In this document: in pieces, positions 1 to 12,126 of the stretch
Position numbering within the stretch: position 1 is the stretch's first letter
How the letters are laid out: the number at the start of each line of letters is the position of its first letter
Notes under the pieces: generated by a model
What the model was told of the DNA's origin: nothing
The model's database searches: none
The model's input: the letters and a program-made list of their open reading frames with translations, nothing else
Translations under genes and position numbers: made by a program
Assembly: GCF_030272615.1 (NCBI RefSeq)
Contig: NC_081413.1
Location: 163,091,080 to 163,155,079, forward strand
Length of the DNA: 64,000 nt
Reading direction: 5' to 3'
Origin: Cryptomeria japonica
Lineage: Eukaryota; Streptophyta; Pinopsida; Cupressales; Cupressaceae

Positions 1-472
1 TTCTCCTTCTTTGACCATTTCACTCTTCATCCTCTCAATCAGCAACACTTGAAATGGAGGGCTTAGATGATATTCTCCATCTTTCCATCCATATATAGCT
101 TTGATGAGAGTCTAGAATGTAAGCCAAGTTATAATATTATTTTTATGTGTATTCTACCAACAAGTGATGTTATAGACTAAAGTATCTTGTAGTTCTTTCA
201 TTCTTACCTTTTCTATTGTAAATGTCTTCTCTATATCTGAAATATACTAAAAAAATCTCCTACTCTAGAAAATTGTAGTAGTTTGATGTCGGAGATTTCT
301 TGTATAATGTTTTGTGTCTTTAGTGTCATTTCTTCATTGTCTAAGGTGGTAAGGGTGTAGCTTTTAATCATACATACCCAATAAAACCCAAATAGTGTGT
401 GTGTGTTAGTGTGGATGTCTAAAATACCTTACATAGGGGCTGGGTAGAAACCTTGTGTAGTGGCTTTACATG
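1..472. other. Intergenic, no gene seen
   Basis: AT-rich sequence with no open frame of note and no recognisable domain on either strand. It lies outside the left border proposed for the first copia LTR. Part of 400-470 could belong to that element, because the border is not fixed by a visible target duplication. Confidence 0.5.
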
Positions 473-2058
473 TGTATTGAATACACCACAAGAGTGAGAG
501 GGAGGTGAATTAGGCTGGACCTCAAAAATACTTAATTCTGATCTTTAAACTTCAAACCACAACTATTAATCACAAAAATAATAAATCATGAAAGCATAAA
601 GCATAAATAACACATGAACACCATATTTACGTGGGAAAACCCTAACAAAGAAAAACCATAGTGAGAATCACACTCACAATATGAATATAATTTATTACAT
701 TTTTTTCTCTAGAACTCAATTCCCTTAAGATGACTTGCAAAACTAAGGTGCACAACCTTAAGGCAAGATACATTTGACTTGTTGAACTAAGACACACTAT
801 CTTAGGGAAAGATATAGAAAGTTGCCAAGAGACTCACCATCTTCCAAAAAAAAAAGTATTAGCTAAATTCAAATGAACAAGATCTCTTGATCATGAAATT
901 TTCCTTAAACCGCTGCACGTCAAGTGACCAATATCATGGCAAACACACCTAGCTTAAAACACTATCTCATAACACTATCATACTAAATATATCACCATCA
1001 CAACTCATCACAACTAACTTTCACACATCTCCAACATCAAATCTGCTTACAAATCATTCACATCCATAGCTTATCAATTCACACACATCCCATATATTCA
1101 CTCACACATCTGCACCTTTTTACATACAAGATTATTCATTAAAACCATTGACTAGGTCAACCATAAACAAAATAAATAATATTACATAAATTCAGCCATT
1201 CAAAACTAAAATATCCATTCCAGTCCACTCCAAGAGATAGAGAGGACCCAAATACATCACAATGGATCATTTTCAAATGATTCCAATGAACAGTACACAC
1301 TAACACATCGTCCAAAGTTGGCGTTAAATGAAACATGTAGATAAACATTAAAGCATGTTAACCAGTCGCCCCAAAATTATCCTCCAATGCAAATTACACA
1401 ACACATATCTCCACACACCATGGTGAGACCCAAAGAACTAACCAAACTCATTATTCAAAGCAATCATAGACCAAAATAATATTATCCAAGTAGGATACAC
1501 CGTCACAGTCAACTAGAAACTAGACTAACTGACAACACAAAACTTAGAACATCATAACTCCACTTGCTAATCAAACCATCACAAGAAAATTGAATTGGAA
1601 CACTACACAAACCAAATAAAAATTTCCTTCAAACCAAAACACTTGAATCCATATATCTAGAAGCCACCAAGAATTTTTTAGACCAGTTTTGATAGATGGC
1701 CTCACTATCAAAAACAACAACAACTAAGTCTACAATCTAAGAAATAGAGGACCTATAAAATTGATAGTACAACATATGCAAATCATAAACATTACATCTA
1801 GAAACACACTCAATAATATTCACAAACTAGAGGAATACAAATAATTCTTCCACTAAGACATTAAATACTCTCTCCCGCATAAATGCTATATTGAAACTTC
1901 CACTATACCAACTTTTTAAAAACACCTCAACATTTTCACTAGATCACACAATAATACTAGAACACTCATTTTTGCACTATCTGCAACAAATAGTGACATC
2001 AATGATAACACAAAATAGGTCGAGATCAATGAAAACACAATAACTCAAGTTTCCAACA
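473..2058 (-). repeat. 3' LTR of minus-strand copia element 1
   Basis: Read on the minus strand, a purine-rich tract (complement of 2059-2068) is followed by TGTTGGAAACTTG, a typical copia LTR start. The other end is placed near 473, where the minus strand ends in CA. The LTR holds the tract near 625-665 (GTGGGAAAACCC type on the plus strand) that also occurs in the LTR of element E, near 59170. The right edge is well supported. The left edge is approximate, because no second LTR of this element is present for comparison. Confidence 0.6.
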
Positions 2059-2068
2059 TTCTCCCCCT

Positions 2069-2848
2069 AAAATTCAGCCAATACTTAATCTGTGGTAGAT
2101 TAATTGTTAAAACTGATCACAATAGCTTAAGGTTTTTCTTAAGTCAAGAGGACCTAGATGACAAGCAATAGAAGTGGTTGAGTAAGTTGTAGGCATATGA
2201 CTTCGATATTGAATATATGAAAGGCAAGAATAACATCATAGCAGATGCTCTATCCTTGAGACCCCATCTTAATGCAATGAGAACAATATCAATTGATTGA
2301 AAAACATCCATACTCACTGAATATGCCAAAGATACTTTTTCAAGTGATCTAATTGAAGGAAAGATATAGGATGAAAGATATCAAATTGTGAATGACCTCA
2401 TCCTCTATAAATATTGAGTGCACATTGCACTAGGGTCTAAGGTAAAGAAGGAAATCTTGAAAAACTATCATGATAATCCATTGGTAGGTCATCAAGGATA
2501 TTACAAAACCTATAAATAGATCAGAGAGAGGTTCTCATGGAAGGGTCTCAAGGGATATGTGCTAACATATGTTAATGAATGAATGGTATGTCAGAGGAAC
2601 AAGGATGAGCATACTTTTCCAGCAAGAATACTTCAGCCATTACCAATTCCCAACCAAATATGGGAAAGTATATCCATGTATTTTATAACAAGATTGCCCA
2701 AGGTACAGGGGAAAAATTGTGTTTATGTGGTAGTTGATCGGTTGACAAAATATGCACACTTCATAGCTATTTCCACATACTTTGTTATTGATGGCAACAC
2801 CACCAATAGAAAAGAGCACATATAATTGATTTATGTCCCATATATGTA
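2069..2848 (+). pseudogene. Ty3/gypsy pol fragment (RNase H to integrase) inside copia element 1
   Basis: The plus strand encodes a decayed slice of gypsy polymerase. The C-terminal half of RNase H comes first (VKTDHNSLRFFLSQEDLDDKQ, then DFDIEYMKGKNNIIADALS). It is followed by the integrase zinc-binding region (NPLVGHQGYYKTYK, then MVCQRNKDEHTFP) and the start of the catalytic core (YVVVDRLTKYAHFI). There are several in-frame stops and no LTRs. The fragment is opposite in strand to the surrounding copia element. It lies in that element's polypurine tract: a C-rich TCTCCCCC-type string is present on both sides (2060-2067 and 2849-2858), which looks like a target duplication. It could be a truncated insertion or filler DNA from break repair. 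Confidence 0.75.
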
Positions 2849-2862
2849 TCTCCCCCCCCTTT

Positions 2863-4705
2863 GACATCAAATACAAAGGAAACTCTTCTAAAACCTCTCT
2901 CCCTCTTATTGATAAGTTCTAATAACTGCAATACTCACTACTCCCCCTGAGAGAAGCCACCACAGTAATCCAAGAGAAAAATATGAACTCTAAAATTCCT
3001 CCTAGATAGATGCACCACCTAAATGCATCTAGTTTAAAAACGAGGGGCAATAACCCCCAATTCTATCAGACATACTCAAAGGTATCCTTCACCAATGCCT
3101 TAGCAAATATATTTGCAATCTATTTTTTTGTACGTACATACTCCAATTTGACATCCTTCTCTATAACCCTCTCTCTTAATAAATGATGTCAGAGAGTAAT
3201 ATGTTTAGTCCTTGAATGCACCACTAGATTCTTTGAAATGATAATGGCACTTGTACTATCATGAGAAATAATAATTTCTTCATCATACACTACCTTGATA
3301 TCTTTTATCAAGTTTGTTTCATCCACATGACTTGAGTGCACCAAGATTTTGTTGTAATGTATTATACCTATACAATAGATAATGATACTAAATCTTGTTT
3401 CTTACTCAACCAAGAAACCAAATTGTCTCTGAAGAAAAATGCACTACCACTTGTACTTCTTCTGTCATCTACACAGCAACCCAATTATTATTTGTATATT
3501 ATTTTAGTATAAAATCATCACCCATCTTATACCATAACCCATAGTCTAGAGTCCCTTTCAAATCCTATAATATCCTCTTCATTGCTTGATCATGAGATTG
3601 CTTAGGAATAGCCTGATATCTATCCACCAAACAAAAAACTTGCATAATATTCAATCATGAAGTAGTCAAATATAATTATAATCCTCCAATCATAGATTCA
3701 GACTTTTTCTAATCAAAATCCAAAGATCCATCATCCTTTCCTAGCTTACAACTAGTAGTCATCAGGGTTGCAACTAATTTAGAATTTTCCATCCTAAACT
3801 TCTTCAACATCTCCTTGATATACGTGGTTTGAGAAATAAAAATGCCTTTCTCTAATTTACTTGTAGACCAAATAAAAATGACAATCCACCTATCATAGAC
3901 ATCTCAAATTCCTTTTGCATCTAATATGCAAATTTCCTACATACACTATCATCTCCTCCAAATATGATATATCAACATACACAACAACAATCAGTAATTT
4001 GTCACCTTCAATTTTAAAGTAAATATTACTATTTGTAGTACCTTTTTTGAAATTTTATTGCAACAAATACCTATCCAACCTTGTATACCAAGCTCTAGGA
4101 GCTTTCTTGAGTCCATACAATGCCTTCTTTAATATGAAAATATTATCTAGATCTTTTGATAGCTTGAAACCATTTGGTTGATCAATGTATACTTCTTTCT
4201 CAAGTTCTCCATTCAAGAATGTTGATTTAACATCCATCTAATATACCTTAAAGTTCTTGTGAGATACAAATGCAAGAAATATCCTTATAGCTTCCATCCT
4301 TTCTGCCAGAACAAATGTCTCCTCAAAATCTATGCTTTCAACTTGTGAATAAGCTTTACAGACCAATATTGCCTTGTTGTTGGTGACTTTTCCATCTTCA
4401 TTTATCTTGTTTTGAAACACCTACTTGGTTCCTATCACATTTTTGTCCACTGGTTTAGGAACCAGTTCCCATGTCTGACTCTTTTCTATTTGACTTAGCT
4501 CTTTTTCCGTTTCTTTTATCCAACTCCCATCTTTACTAGCTTCCACATAGGTCTTTGGCTCAACTTGAGATATGAAACAATAATTTGTTTGTTCATTGTC
4601 TTCAACCCAACAAAAAGAATAATAACTCTAGTTGAAGTCTCAACCCAAACTTTGGACATTCACTCTGTGAAGTTACTATCTTCATAGCTGGTGTTCATTT
4701 GATTG
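2863..4705 (-). pseudogene. Copia element 1 pol remnant (RT and RNase H)
   Basis: On the minus strand the copia reverse transcriptase is clear. It has the N-terminal region ending DFEETFVLAERMEAIRIFLA (4420-4238), then [20 protein letters not shown] and [20 protein letters not shown] (4237-4055). The catalytic box near 3980 reads YVDI rather than YVDD. RNase H-like remains continue to about 3070, and a 3' untranslated stretch reaches 2863. In-frame stops and shifts are frequent; for example, one stop separates the two RT pieces. Integrase, protease and gag are missing, because similarity stops at about 4705. It would have copied element RNA in the cytoplasm, but it is now inactive. Confidence 0.8.
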
Positions 4706-5880
4706 TCAACCTAGGGACGTAATACTTGAAATGGGTTTGCACTGTATATGCACTAAGTTCCCGCAATAGCTACCCTGCATTACTGTAGAAACTAACATCT
4801 AGGCAGGAAAGGTAAGTAAGAATTGAAACAATTGAAAGGCTACAAGAAAAAATCTGCATTAACATAAATTCATTCAAGAAATTCTAGCTAAGTCCAATGC
4901 TGCCAAACAATAATTACACTGTTTGATTTGGCTGCAGGAATAGTCAATTGATCTGTTTCCAATGGCTGCATGAACAGTCAATGCAAGAACGTCTACTACA
5001 GCTAAAGAAGAAAACTAATTCTAACAAAGGCATGGGAACACTCACCAAGTGGCCCCCCTTGGATGAGTTCTTCCAGGCTTCCAAAACAATTCTAAGTGCC
5101 AAGAAGAACATATCTTTATTCATTGTTCCTCAAAATTTATTACATGATTCAGAATCAAAAGAAACTCAAAACACTTGTAACTTTATTTTTAAATCCTCTG
5201 CTCTGTTCTCTCTCTTTTCTTTCTAACCTACAAAAAGAGATAAAGACCCTTATTTAAAATAAAACAACTACTTCCTACAACATAGATCACACCGAAGAGA
5301 AGAGGCAGATAATTATTCAAGAAAGGAAACAACCGAGGTTAAGTCACTGATAATGTGAATGTAAACCGAACCACAGTCATAACATAGCGTGGCACTATTT
5401 ACAACACTAATATCCACTTGAGTAATACATCAGTAAGTATTGCGCCTACTTTTCCTTTGTCGTTCCTTACGCTCATCAACTTTTCCATTGATTCGATCTT
5501 TCAGTCACCTCCTTGAATATCTCATTCTGCAATTGGCGTGATAGGAGAGCTTTCACAACAACATCATTTTATTCCTGCAATTCAAAAGAAAGAACATACA
5601 AGAACATACACATCTATTTTATTTAATTAAAACATTTATTAATTTCACACATGATATTGCCTAAGACAATCTGCATGGCAATAGGAATGAATAACATGGT
5701 TGCAGGAACAACTGGTAACGACAAAACATGATTTAATAGGGTCAGGTTAACATCTAAAATGCACATAGTTAACTTTTAATACATCATCACTACCCCATCA
5801 TATAAATCAAAATATGAGAAAAACTTAAGAGTTCTAGGGATAAAAATATGCTAATGTCTCAACTCATCATGCCCACCAAC
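4706..5880. other. No recognisable gene; unassigned tract
   Basis: No domain is recognisable here. A plus-strand frame of 92 codons (4948-5226) has no family resemblance and looks accidental. A short imperfect direct repeat (GGCTGCAGGAATAGTCAAT and GGCTGCATGAACAGTCAAT) occurs at about 4930-4982. The tract lies downstream, in the minus sense, of the broken ORF at 5881-7293, so it could be the 3' part of the same inserted unit. Confidence 0.4.
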
Positions 5881-7293
5881 TTAAGGTCTTGTTGATCCTC
5901 CAGCAAGAGGAAAATTCCTAATTATGGCACTAACCCTTAAGTCACCAACGGTTCCTTGACTTGTTCCCCCTGAAGCTAAACTCCAATAAAACCCCTTCAT
6001 CTTCTCTAGCCTGGACCATTTGGCCTCTTCTATAACTACTTCATAGGGCTTATTTGTAACTTTACATCCCAACAATGGCCACATAAGGATAGGGGGTTGA
6101 AAAATCAAAGGTAACCAGTTATGGTTTTTCATTCTGCCTAGTTGGATATATTTAGGGGCTCTTTGTATAGCTGCATAAAAATTTGGCAGTGAATGAGGTT
6201 CTCCCTGTTTCAATTCCTCTGGCAAATTGTTCCAACCCTGAGTTAGGCAGTCAATTGTAGATGCACTTTCATTATCAATTAAGTGTTCACATGCTTGAAA
6301 TATTTCCTCCCTCATTGGCAATACTTGGCTTCTTACATCTGGCCTTGCCAATAGCTTCTACCAATCATAATAAAGAACCCTTGGGTCTTTTGCTTACTTC
6401 CTCAGTGGTAATGTAAAATCAAATTCAATATTCTTATGAGTTTTGGCCTGTGTTCCCATGTTGATCTCATTCTTAATCCATGACATTAAGGCTTTTATGT
6501 GGATATCACCAATGTATAGCAAGGGATTCCACTCAGTGTCAAAAGTTACAACATAGTTATGCAAGTAAAGTTCACACAATAAAATTTTCACAGCTGTTGG
6601 GGAAGTCTGATAGGCATCATAAAATTCCTCAGGGGTTTCTAAAGAAGGGCTAAGGTCCTTGATAATGCAGTTTAACTTAAATTTTATATACTACTCCTTC
6701 AAATGCAAAGCATAAACTCTTGGCGGTGCCCTACATTACATTAACTTAGGGACCATACTAGTGATTGCATCAACTTTGGCTTCTAATTCTTCAATTTTAT
6801 TATCCCTTTTTTCAATTTCCCTCTGTTGCTTGGCAATAATCCCCTGTAATCTAGCCCTCTCTATCTCCCACTACCTATAGAATGTTAATGCAATAGATAA
6901 AATGGTGAGAGATAATGGAGGTCTAATAGTTGTTACCTTAGGACGTGGGATTTCTTCAACTGATTCTTCAAGTTGTTTTGCCACATATGCCAGAGTTGAA
7001 ATTCTGTCAACATCATCCTCCTTCTGAATTTCAACCCCTACTGGGCTCTCTTCTTCTGATGCTTCCATTGAAATAAACTTCGTTGCATCACCTGTTGGAT
7101 GAAATTTTTGGGTACTACTCCGAGTCCTTCTTGCATAAACCTTTAGAGTGGTTGTAGGAATGATTTCTACCTGTGGCTTTGCTGTAGGGGTATTTCTTTT
7201 TGACCTACGTCATTTGGCTGCAAGGGAAACTTGAGTTGCCTGTGACTGAACCATAAGTTCATCTTCTGCATTAATTACTTCTAATTCTTGTCC
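5881..7293 (-). pseudogene. Unidentified broken ORF, possibly a TE accessory or captured gene
   Basis: I do not recognise the family. Three minus-strand pieces read as one degraded protein. The N-terminal piece (about 7290-6870) is acidic with a basic VYARRTRSSTQKFHP stretch. A heptad-like charged segment follows (6860-6770; QREIEKRDNKIEELEAKVD), suggesting a short coiled coil. Then come 6591-6394 and 6351-5881, which carry many tryptophans (WNPLLYIGD, GWNNLPEEL, HNWLPLIFQPPILMWPLLGC). At least four stops break the frame, though spacing and residue order stay protein-like. It begins exactly where the chromovirus RNase H is cut (7293). It is therefore either an insertion into that element or an extra ORF of a rearranged element. 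Confidence 0.45.
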
Positions 7294-9090
7294 TGCCTAT
7301 TCAAAAAAATCAGAGCATGGTTATCAATATAGACTATAAACTCTTTTGGCAACAAATAATGCCTCCATTTCCTCAAAGATTGAACCATTCTATACATCTC
7401 TAAGTCATAGGTTGAGCACTTTTGTTTGGCTTCATTCAATTTTTCACTAAACAAGGCTACTAGTCTAGCTTCTTGACTCAAGACTCCTCCTACTGCCTTG
7501 TTACTAGAATCACATTCTATGGTGAAAACCTTATGAAAATCAGGTAGAACCAATATAGGTTTCTCTGCTACCCTTCTTTTCAAATACTCAGAGGACTTAT
7601 TTGCTTCACTAGTCCATACAAACTGACGTTTTCTACCTCCCTTTATAGTGTCAATCATAGGTGCATAGACACCACTAAAGTTCTTAATAAACTTCCTATA
7701 GAAGCTTGCAAGACCATGAAATTTTTTTACCTCACTTGGATTAATAGGTGTAGTCCAATTGAGGATAGCTTCCACCTTGGATGGATCCATCTTGAGGCTA
7801 CTCTTGGAGATCACAAAACCAAGAAATACTAACTCCTCCTACAAGAAGACACATTTTTCCAAATTGATCTTGAATTGCTCTTCATTCAATGTTTTCAACA
7901 CCAAATCCAAGTGTATTAGATGCTCATCCCTATTCTTGCCAAAAATCAAGATATCATCTAAGTATACAACAACAAAATGATTGATAAAAGGTTTCAAAAC
8001 TTCATTCATGAGTCTCATGAATGTACTAGTATCATTTGAGAGGCCAAATGGCATAACCAACCATTCATTTAAAGTCCTTCATTTGTTTTGAAGGTTGTCT
8101 TCCACTCATCTCCCTCTCTTATCCTGATTTGATGGTAGTCGCTCTTCAAATCCACCTTAGAATAGTACTTGGCTCCTACTAGACAGTCCATAAAATCTTC
8201 TATTTGAGGCATAGGGAACGTATACCTGATTGTGATCTTGTTTATGGCTCTTGAGTCTATACATAATCTCCATGTACCTTCCTTCTTTGGGGCCAATACT
8301 GCAGGGACAACACAAGGGCTAATACTCTTCCTTTTGAATCCTTTCTCTAACAACTCATGTAATTGCCTTGCAAGTTGTTCATTCTGATCAGGGATCAATT
8401 TATATGTTGCTTTGTTGGGAAATGTTGAGCCTGGTATGAGGTCACAGGGTTTCTGGTTTGCTTCCTGCAACTATACCCTTGTATCTTTCCAACAACTCTT
8501 TCACTTCTCTAGAACCTGTAGTCCTTTCTTGCACCTTGTCTTCCTCTTTCTTTCTCACTTCTTCTCTTTGCTTCACCACTATGGCAAAGCATGGGGTATC
8601 CTTCTCTTTGATTGTTTGCATAAAATCCTCCCTACCTACTAACATGACACTAGTCACAACATGATCATCCTTACCATCATTTGATAGTGGGGTCATAGTG
8701 TATTGCACACCATCTTTGGTCAATTTGTAGACATTTTTCTTCCCATCATGCCTTGAGTCTACATCATATTGCCATGGTCTTCCAAGGAGTAAATGGAAAA
8801 CATCCATCTCTGCAACATCACACAAAATCTTGTCTCTATATTCACCTATTTGAAATTCAACCCAAACTTGTTCACTTACCAAGGCTTGCTGCTCTTTGCT
8901 CAACCAAGAGACTCTATAGGGGTAGGGGTGAGGAAGTTTCTTCAATCCAAGCTTGCTAACCATCTCAATTGAAGAAAGATTATCAGTTGACCCTAAGTCC
9001 ACAATGACTCGACATGCCTTTTTGCTTACCTTGCAAACAATGACTTCCTCTATGGGGGCTCCTTGACGATTGGTACCTTAAAGAGGGTCC
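7281..9090 (-). pseudogene. Chromovirus-type Ty3/gypsy pol (protease, RT, RNase H)
   Basis: Domains in order on the minus strand: an aspartic protease (about 9040-8650) whose catalytic triplet reads VDLGST instead of DSG or DTG, with the later HLLLGRPWQYDVDSRHDG motif. Next is reverse transcriptase (8470-7839), with KVDLKSDYHQIRI and the intact catalytic box [10 protein letters not shown]. RNase H follows (7814-7281), with FTIECDSSNKAVGGVLSQ and IVYIDNHALIF. A stop and frameshift lie near 8065, between the RT halves. The protein is cut off within RNase H at 7293, and no integrase of this copy is present. Sequence style matches Tekay/Del-like chromoviruses. The mutated protease triplet makes this copy non-functional. 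Confidence 0.88.
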
Positions 9091-9139
9091 TTTTGAACAT
9101 CAGACACACCCCTTTCTCTGGATCTGCATGCCTTGAAGG

Positions 9140-10240
9140 TGAGTTCACACTTTGGGTGTCCTCCTCTTGTGCCAAATGAACTCTTCTTTCTCCACCTTGA
9201 CTGTTAGAACCTTTCTTTTCTGAACATGTAAATGACTAATGGCCAACTTGATTACATGTGAAAAACCTTTCAGCGAACACATTGGTTCCTCTACCTCCAA
9301 ATATACCTCGGCCATTTGGTCTCCTTCCTCTGAAACTACCCCTATGACTTGGTTCTCCTTCTGATTCCTGATTACTTGACCCTCCTTTTGGTTTAGGAGA
9401 TATTCCTCTTCCACCAAGTCTGCCTCTTCCTCTAAAGTTTCCTCCTCTTCCTCTACCTTGTTGATCTCCCTTTCTTCTGAACTTTTCTTCAATTATTAAT
9501 GCCATTTGATATAATTTATGAACTGTCTCAGGATTAAAGAGACTTAGTTCATCTTGAATGTAATACTTGAGGCCATTCATGTATCTTGCTAACTTTTGCT
9601 TCTCATTCTCTGGCACCTTTTCTCTTAAGAACAGTTTGTGAAACTCCTCTATGTATCCACTCACATCTAAATCCTTTTGTCTTCGGCTATGCAATTTCTT
9701 GTGCATTGTCACTTCATAATCCTCACATACAAATTACCTTTTCACCTCTGCAACCATCCTCTACCATGATGAGATGGGGTTCTTCCCTTCTTATACTCTC
9801 TCATTTTGCAAGAAGTTCCACCAACTAAGGGCAGATCCCTTCCTCTTAGACTCAACAGTCTTCATCGTTTGGTTCTCAAGCACATATTCAAACTCAAAGT
9901 GGTTCTCTAAGGCGTCCAAAAAATCCACGACCTCCTCTGGGTTCATCTTCCCAGTGAACATAGGTAGGCTTTCTTTGTCACCTCTGCTACCTACTCTCTC
10001 AAGGGCTTCAAGGAAACTTCTCTGAACTATAGGTATCCTCTCTCTTGCCTGCAAAAGGGCATCATCATCATTCCCTTCTTCTTCTTCATTAGAGTCTCCT
10101 TGATTCTTGTCCTTCTTATCCTTCAAATTATCCAATTCTTTTCTCATCTCTTTGTTTGTTGTTGCTTGCTCTCTTACCAACTTGGCCAATTCAATGTTGG
10201 TCATCCTTCTCCCATCACTAGTGTCTTCTCCTTCCGGCAT
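9140..10240 (-). pseudogene. Chromovirus gag
   Basis: The minus-strand frame starts at 10240 (MPEGEDTSDGRRMTNIELAK), 41 bases after the primer binding site. An acidic, coiled-coil-like N-terminus is followed by the retrotransposon gag core (FLDALENHFEFEYVLENQ, then GYIEEFHKLFLREKV and QDELSLFNPETVHKLYQMAL). A glycine/arginine-rich tail (9440-9290) precedes a zinc knuckle reading FTCNQVGH-stop-SFTC, in which the first cysteine has become Phe and a stop follows the histidine. The frame from 10240 to 9236 stays in register apart from two stops between 9790 and 9730. Gag would form the particle shell and bind RNA. This copy is broken. Confidence 0.85.
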
Positions 10241-10279
10241 CTTGTCGATATTATTCTTCCACCCTCAAGAAAATTTATG

Positions 10280-10291
10280 GCTCTGATACCA
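10280..10291 (-). other. Primer binding site, tRNA-iMet type
   Basis: The minus strand reads TGGTATCAGAGCC, the standard plant retroelement site complementary to the 3' end of initiator tRNA-Met. It sits two bases inside the LTR edge and 41 bases before gag, which fixes this LTR as the 5' LTR of the gag-pol at 10240-7281. Confidence 0.85.
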
Positions 10292-10293
10292 CT

Positions 10294-11719
10294 TGATGCA
10301 GAGTCTGCAACTAGAAGGTAAGAAGACCCAAAACCACACCTCTATACCTTGTCTAAGGCCTATTACAACCTCACAACTAGGGTGCTAGACACACAAATGC
10401 AACCAATCACCTACTGCACTTCCTAAGGATGGTTTGGACTATTTGAAAACCAAGTTCACTCACCCTATCCTTCCAACCAAGTTTGGAAGTCTCCTTTTTG
10501 TACTCAGGTCAAGAAACCCCTATCTAGACCTAATCCTAGTAGCCCTGCTAGACTGGTATTTTCCAAATCATTCAAAATTATCCCAAAACACTCTAGGAAA
10601 AAATTACATTTTTGAATACCCTTTTGGGCTTTACATCCAATCCCAAGAGATTGAGGTTTGAGTCTTCTCCAGCATCTCTAAGAACCTACTGAGTTTGCAG
10701 ACCTAATAGGCCTAATTAGGCCTATTTTCCAAAGCAACTACTCGAAGATGGGGTTGCAGAACCAAAATAACCACTTGGACATGCTCCTTAGGCTTCTAAA
10801 AGATCAAATCCACCATTAGACCGGTCGCCAAACAGTCCCTAGGTGACTGTTTGTTCATTCCTTCTTGTATGCTAGACTAAACACATTGTCTTATTTAGCT
10901 TAGGTTTTGGTGGTAACCACACCAACCCTCACTCACAGATTCCACCCTTTGGAAATCTCTGTGTACACACCCTCAACCTGCATTTCCCAAAAGGCTGTTG
11001 AACGCATCAATGGGATTTGCAAGGTAGGGCCATATCTTTGATGAAACCCTATGAACCAAGTCTTAGAATGACAGTTTTTGGCAAACTACCCACAACTCAC
11101 TCCAAAATATATCAATTGGAGTCAGATCACTTGCATTCAAGCCTGCACTTACACCACAATCCAAAAAATTCAAACTTCCATGCAAGTAAATCCTTTGTCA
11201 GATCATACAGTATGGAAAACAATGGAAATTGGGTAAAATATGAGTTTTCTTGTTATTCAAACCACCAAATATTTACATGCTTCATCCAAAAACAACATGG
11301 ATGATCTCATAGGCACAAATAGACCTTTCCCCAATGGCTACAACTTTTTTCCAATTGGTTATGACCGTTGGAACCTCTTTTCCCAATCGGTGGAAAAGGT
11401 TGCTTAGCAACTTTTGTAACTTTTGACAATTTTGCATTTTTTGACATGCCAACATCCCTAATGGACTTTTTAGACCTATCCTAGGCCTAAAGAAACTCAA
11501 AACAAATTATCAACATGCCTCCTACACTACATGAACCGCATGGCCTAATTTAGTCTCTAGGTTTATAAATGACCTTAGAGCCAATTGACCTTACAGTAGG
11601 TTCTTTATTACATTCAAATGATTCAAACTGATCCAAAACACCATCCTAGGGTCTAAGACCACCTATCCAACACACAAACAACAAAAATAAATCCAAAACC
11701 AAGAGGGTGCCCTGCACCA
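10294..11719 (-). repeat. Chromovirus LTR lying between two pol/gag units
   Basis: On the minus strand it begins TGGTGCAGGGCACC (11719) and ends CTCTGCATCA (10294), giving about 1.43 kb with TG...CA ends. To its left are a primer site and gag, as expected for a 5' LTR. To its right is a chromodomain-ending pol followed by a short purine-rich stretch, as expected for a 3' LTR. It therefore serves as both. The start could be shifted by two bases (TATGGTG). Confidence 0.7.
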
Positions 11720-11748
11720 TACTCCTAGGGCTAGAAAACTCAAGTCTC

Positions 11749-12126
11749 TTAAGTTGGCAAATCTAGAACCTTGCATCGAATCTTCTCCAAAGGTTGCTCT
11801 ATCATCCAGGTTGCATCTTCTAAGGGCTTGTCCTTCCATTGGACCAGGTACTCATAGTAGGTATGCCTCCTTGTTTTCTTACTCACCCTCTTGTTAAGCA
11901 CATGCTCAACTTCAAGCTTAGGGTGCTTAGGTAGGTCTTGTAACATCTCTTTCCTGCTAGAATCATTTTGACCTGCATCACACACATCAATAACAGGACC
12001 TTTATATGCATATATATCTGAAACATTGAAAGTGTTAGAGAGACCAATATCTGGTGGGAGATCAATCTTGTAGGCATTGTTGCCACATTTTTGAATGATT
12101 TTGAAAGGACCTATCTTCTTCATCAT
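11749..12126 (-). pseudogene. Chromovirus integrase C-terminus with chromodomain
   Basis: A 125-codon minus-strand frame ends at a stop just before the LTR. Its first part (KKIGPFKIIQKCGNNAYKID) is the conserved integrase C-terminal GPF/Y-type module. Its last third (YYEYLVQWKDKPLEDATWM) is a chromodomain with the expected aromatic residues. Chromodomains direct chromovirus integration by binding chromatin marks. The upstream pol of this unit is missing: sequence passes directly into a gag-like fragment at 12127, so most of the element has been deleted. Confidence 0.85.

Noticed and set aside
8412-8959. Plus-strand frames opposite the chromovirus protease
   Set aside because: Antisense shadows of a recognisable minus-strand pol.
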